Source of the DNA: Hydrogenophaga sp.
Lineage (GTDB): Bacteria; Pseudomonadota; Gammaproteobacteria; Burkholderiales; Burkholderiaceae_C
Length of the DNA stretch: 53,637 nt
Direction: 5' to 3'
NCBI RefSeq assembly: GCF_030656115.1
Contig: NZ_JAUSOO010000008.1
Span: 1-53,637, forward strand
The position numbers were made by a program, and so were the translations under genes. Below, piece by piece: positions 53,486-53,637 of this stretch. The stretch's first letter is position 1; each line of letters opens with the position of its first letter. A model generated the notes under the pieces. The model was not told the DNA's origin and searched no databases. It worked only from the letters and a program-made list of their open reading frames with translations.

Positions 53486-53637
53486 GTGCGCCCAGCATGG
53501 GCGCACTCCTGCGGGTGCAAGTCCCGCCGCAAGTTGACCAAGACGAGCGAAGCGAAGCGCAACCGCATGAGGGCGACCGAGTGTGGGAAGGAAGCGTGGA
53601 GCGCAAATCATGAGCCGATGGACAAGAACCACATAGA
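53486..53637 (+). mobile_element. 5' end of a group II intron, cut by the window edge
   Basis: The sequence from 53486 starts GTGCGCCCAGCATGGGCGCA, which fits the GUGYG 5' boundary of group II introns and folds as an early domain I hairpin. It continues with GGGTGCAAGTCCC, a motif seen in many bacterial group II introns. The intron begins three bases after the terminator T-run, which is the insertion habit of class C (IIC) introns. The reverse transcriptase/maturase gene and the 3' end would lie beyond the window. Assignment is from recalled sequence pattern; the class is uncertain. Confidence 0.72.

Overview
The window looks like chromosome of a betaproteobacterium, most likely of the family Comamonadaceae (relatives of Hydrogenophaga, Rhodoferax, Acidovorax). 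The basis is high GC, dense translationally coupled operons, the ftsK-lolA-rarA order, a livHMGF cluster next to lysS, and family-typical protein sequences. No database search was possible, so names rest on motifs and gene order.

Layout. (1) 1-15,385 is core genome: rpmB-rpmG (with an in-frame amber codon in rpmG), trxB, a Crp/Fnr-type regulator, ftsK-lolA-rarA, the branched-chain amino acid ABC transporter genes livHMGF, lysS, a 7TM protein with a degenerate GGDEF domain, and rpoH with a perfect CIRCE operator in its promoter region. (2) 15,617-21,508 is one 1,963-residue gene for a DUF4011-type SF1 helicase with an N-terminal transglutaminase-like segment and a C-terminal Vsr/DUF559-like nuclease; it is a candidate single-gene genome-defence system. 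(3) 21,781-37,030 is a sensory and cyclic-di-GMP island: a CBS-PAS-GGDEF protein, a substrate-binding lipoprotein with no transporter, a membrane histidine kinase, a response regulator that has lost its phosphoacceptor region, and a REC-REC-PAS-GAF-PAS-GGDEF-EAL protein, mostly joined by ATGA overlaps. Facing it are a PAS-GGDEF-EAL protein and a CheB-CheR-PAS fusion. (4) 37,570-53,430 is an MSHA-like type IV pilus locus: mshM, L, N, E, G, an MshI/GspL-like, an MshJ/PilO-like and an MshK-like gene, two related prepilin-like genes (one with 41 consecutive prolines), a small membrane protein, a two-component pair and a typical major-type prepilin. (5) A strong terminator follows, and 3 bases later the 5' end of a group II intron begins and runs off the window.

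How the parts may work together (inference): the second half reads as a signal-to-surface circuit. The sensory island should make and break cyclic-di-GMP, and the MshE assembly ATPase carries the N-terminal motif known to bind this nucleotide, so the island could control extension of the adjacent pilus. The local two-component system lies between pilin genes and may set pilin expression. The most unusual items are the poly-proline tip-like pilin, the receiver with its phosphorylation site deleted, the transporter-less binding protein coupled to a kinase, the helicase-nuclease, the amber codon in rpmG, and a duplicated start site that creates a four-codon minigene in the pilus operon.
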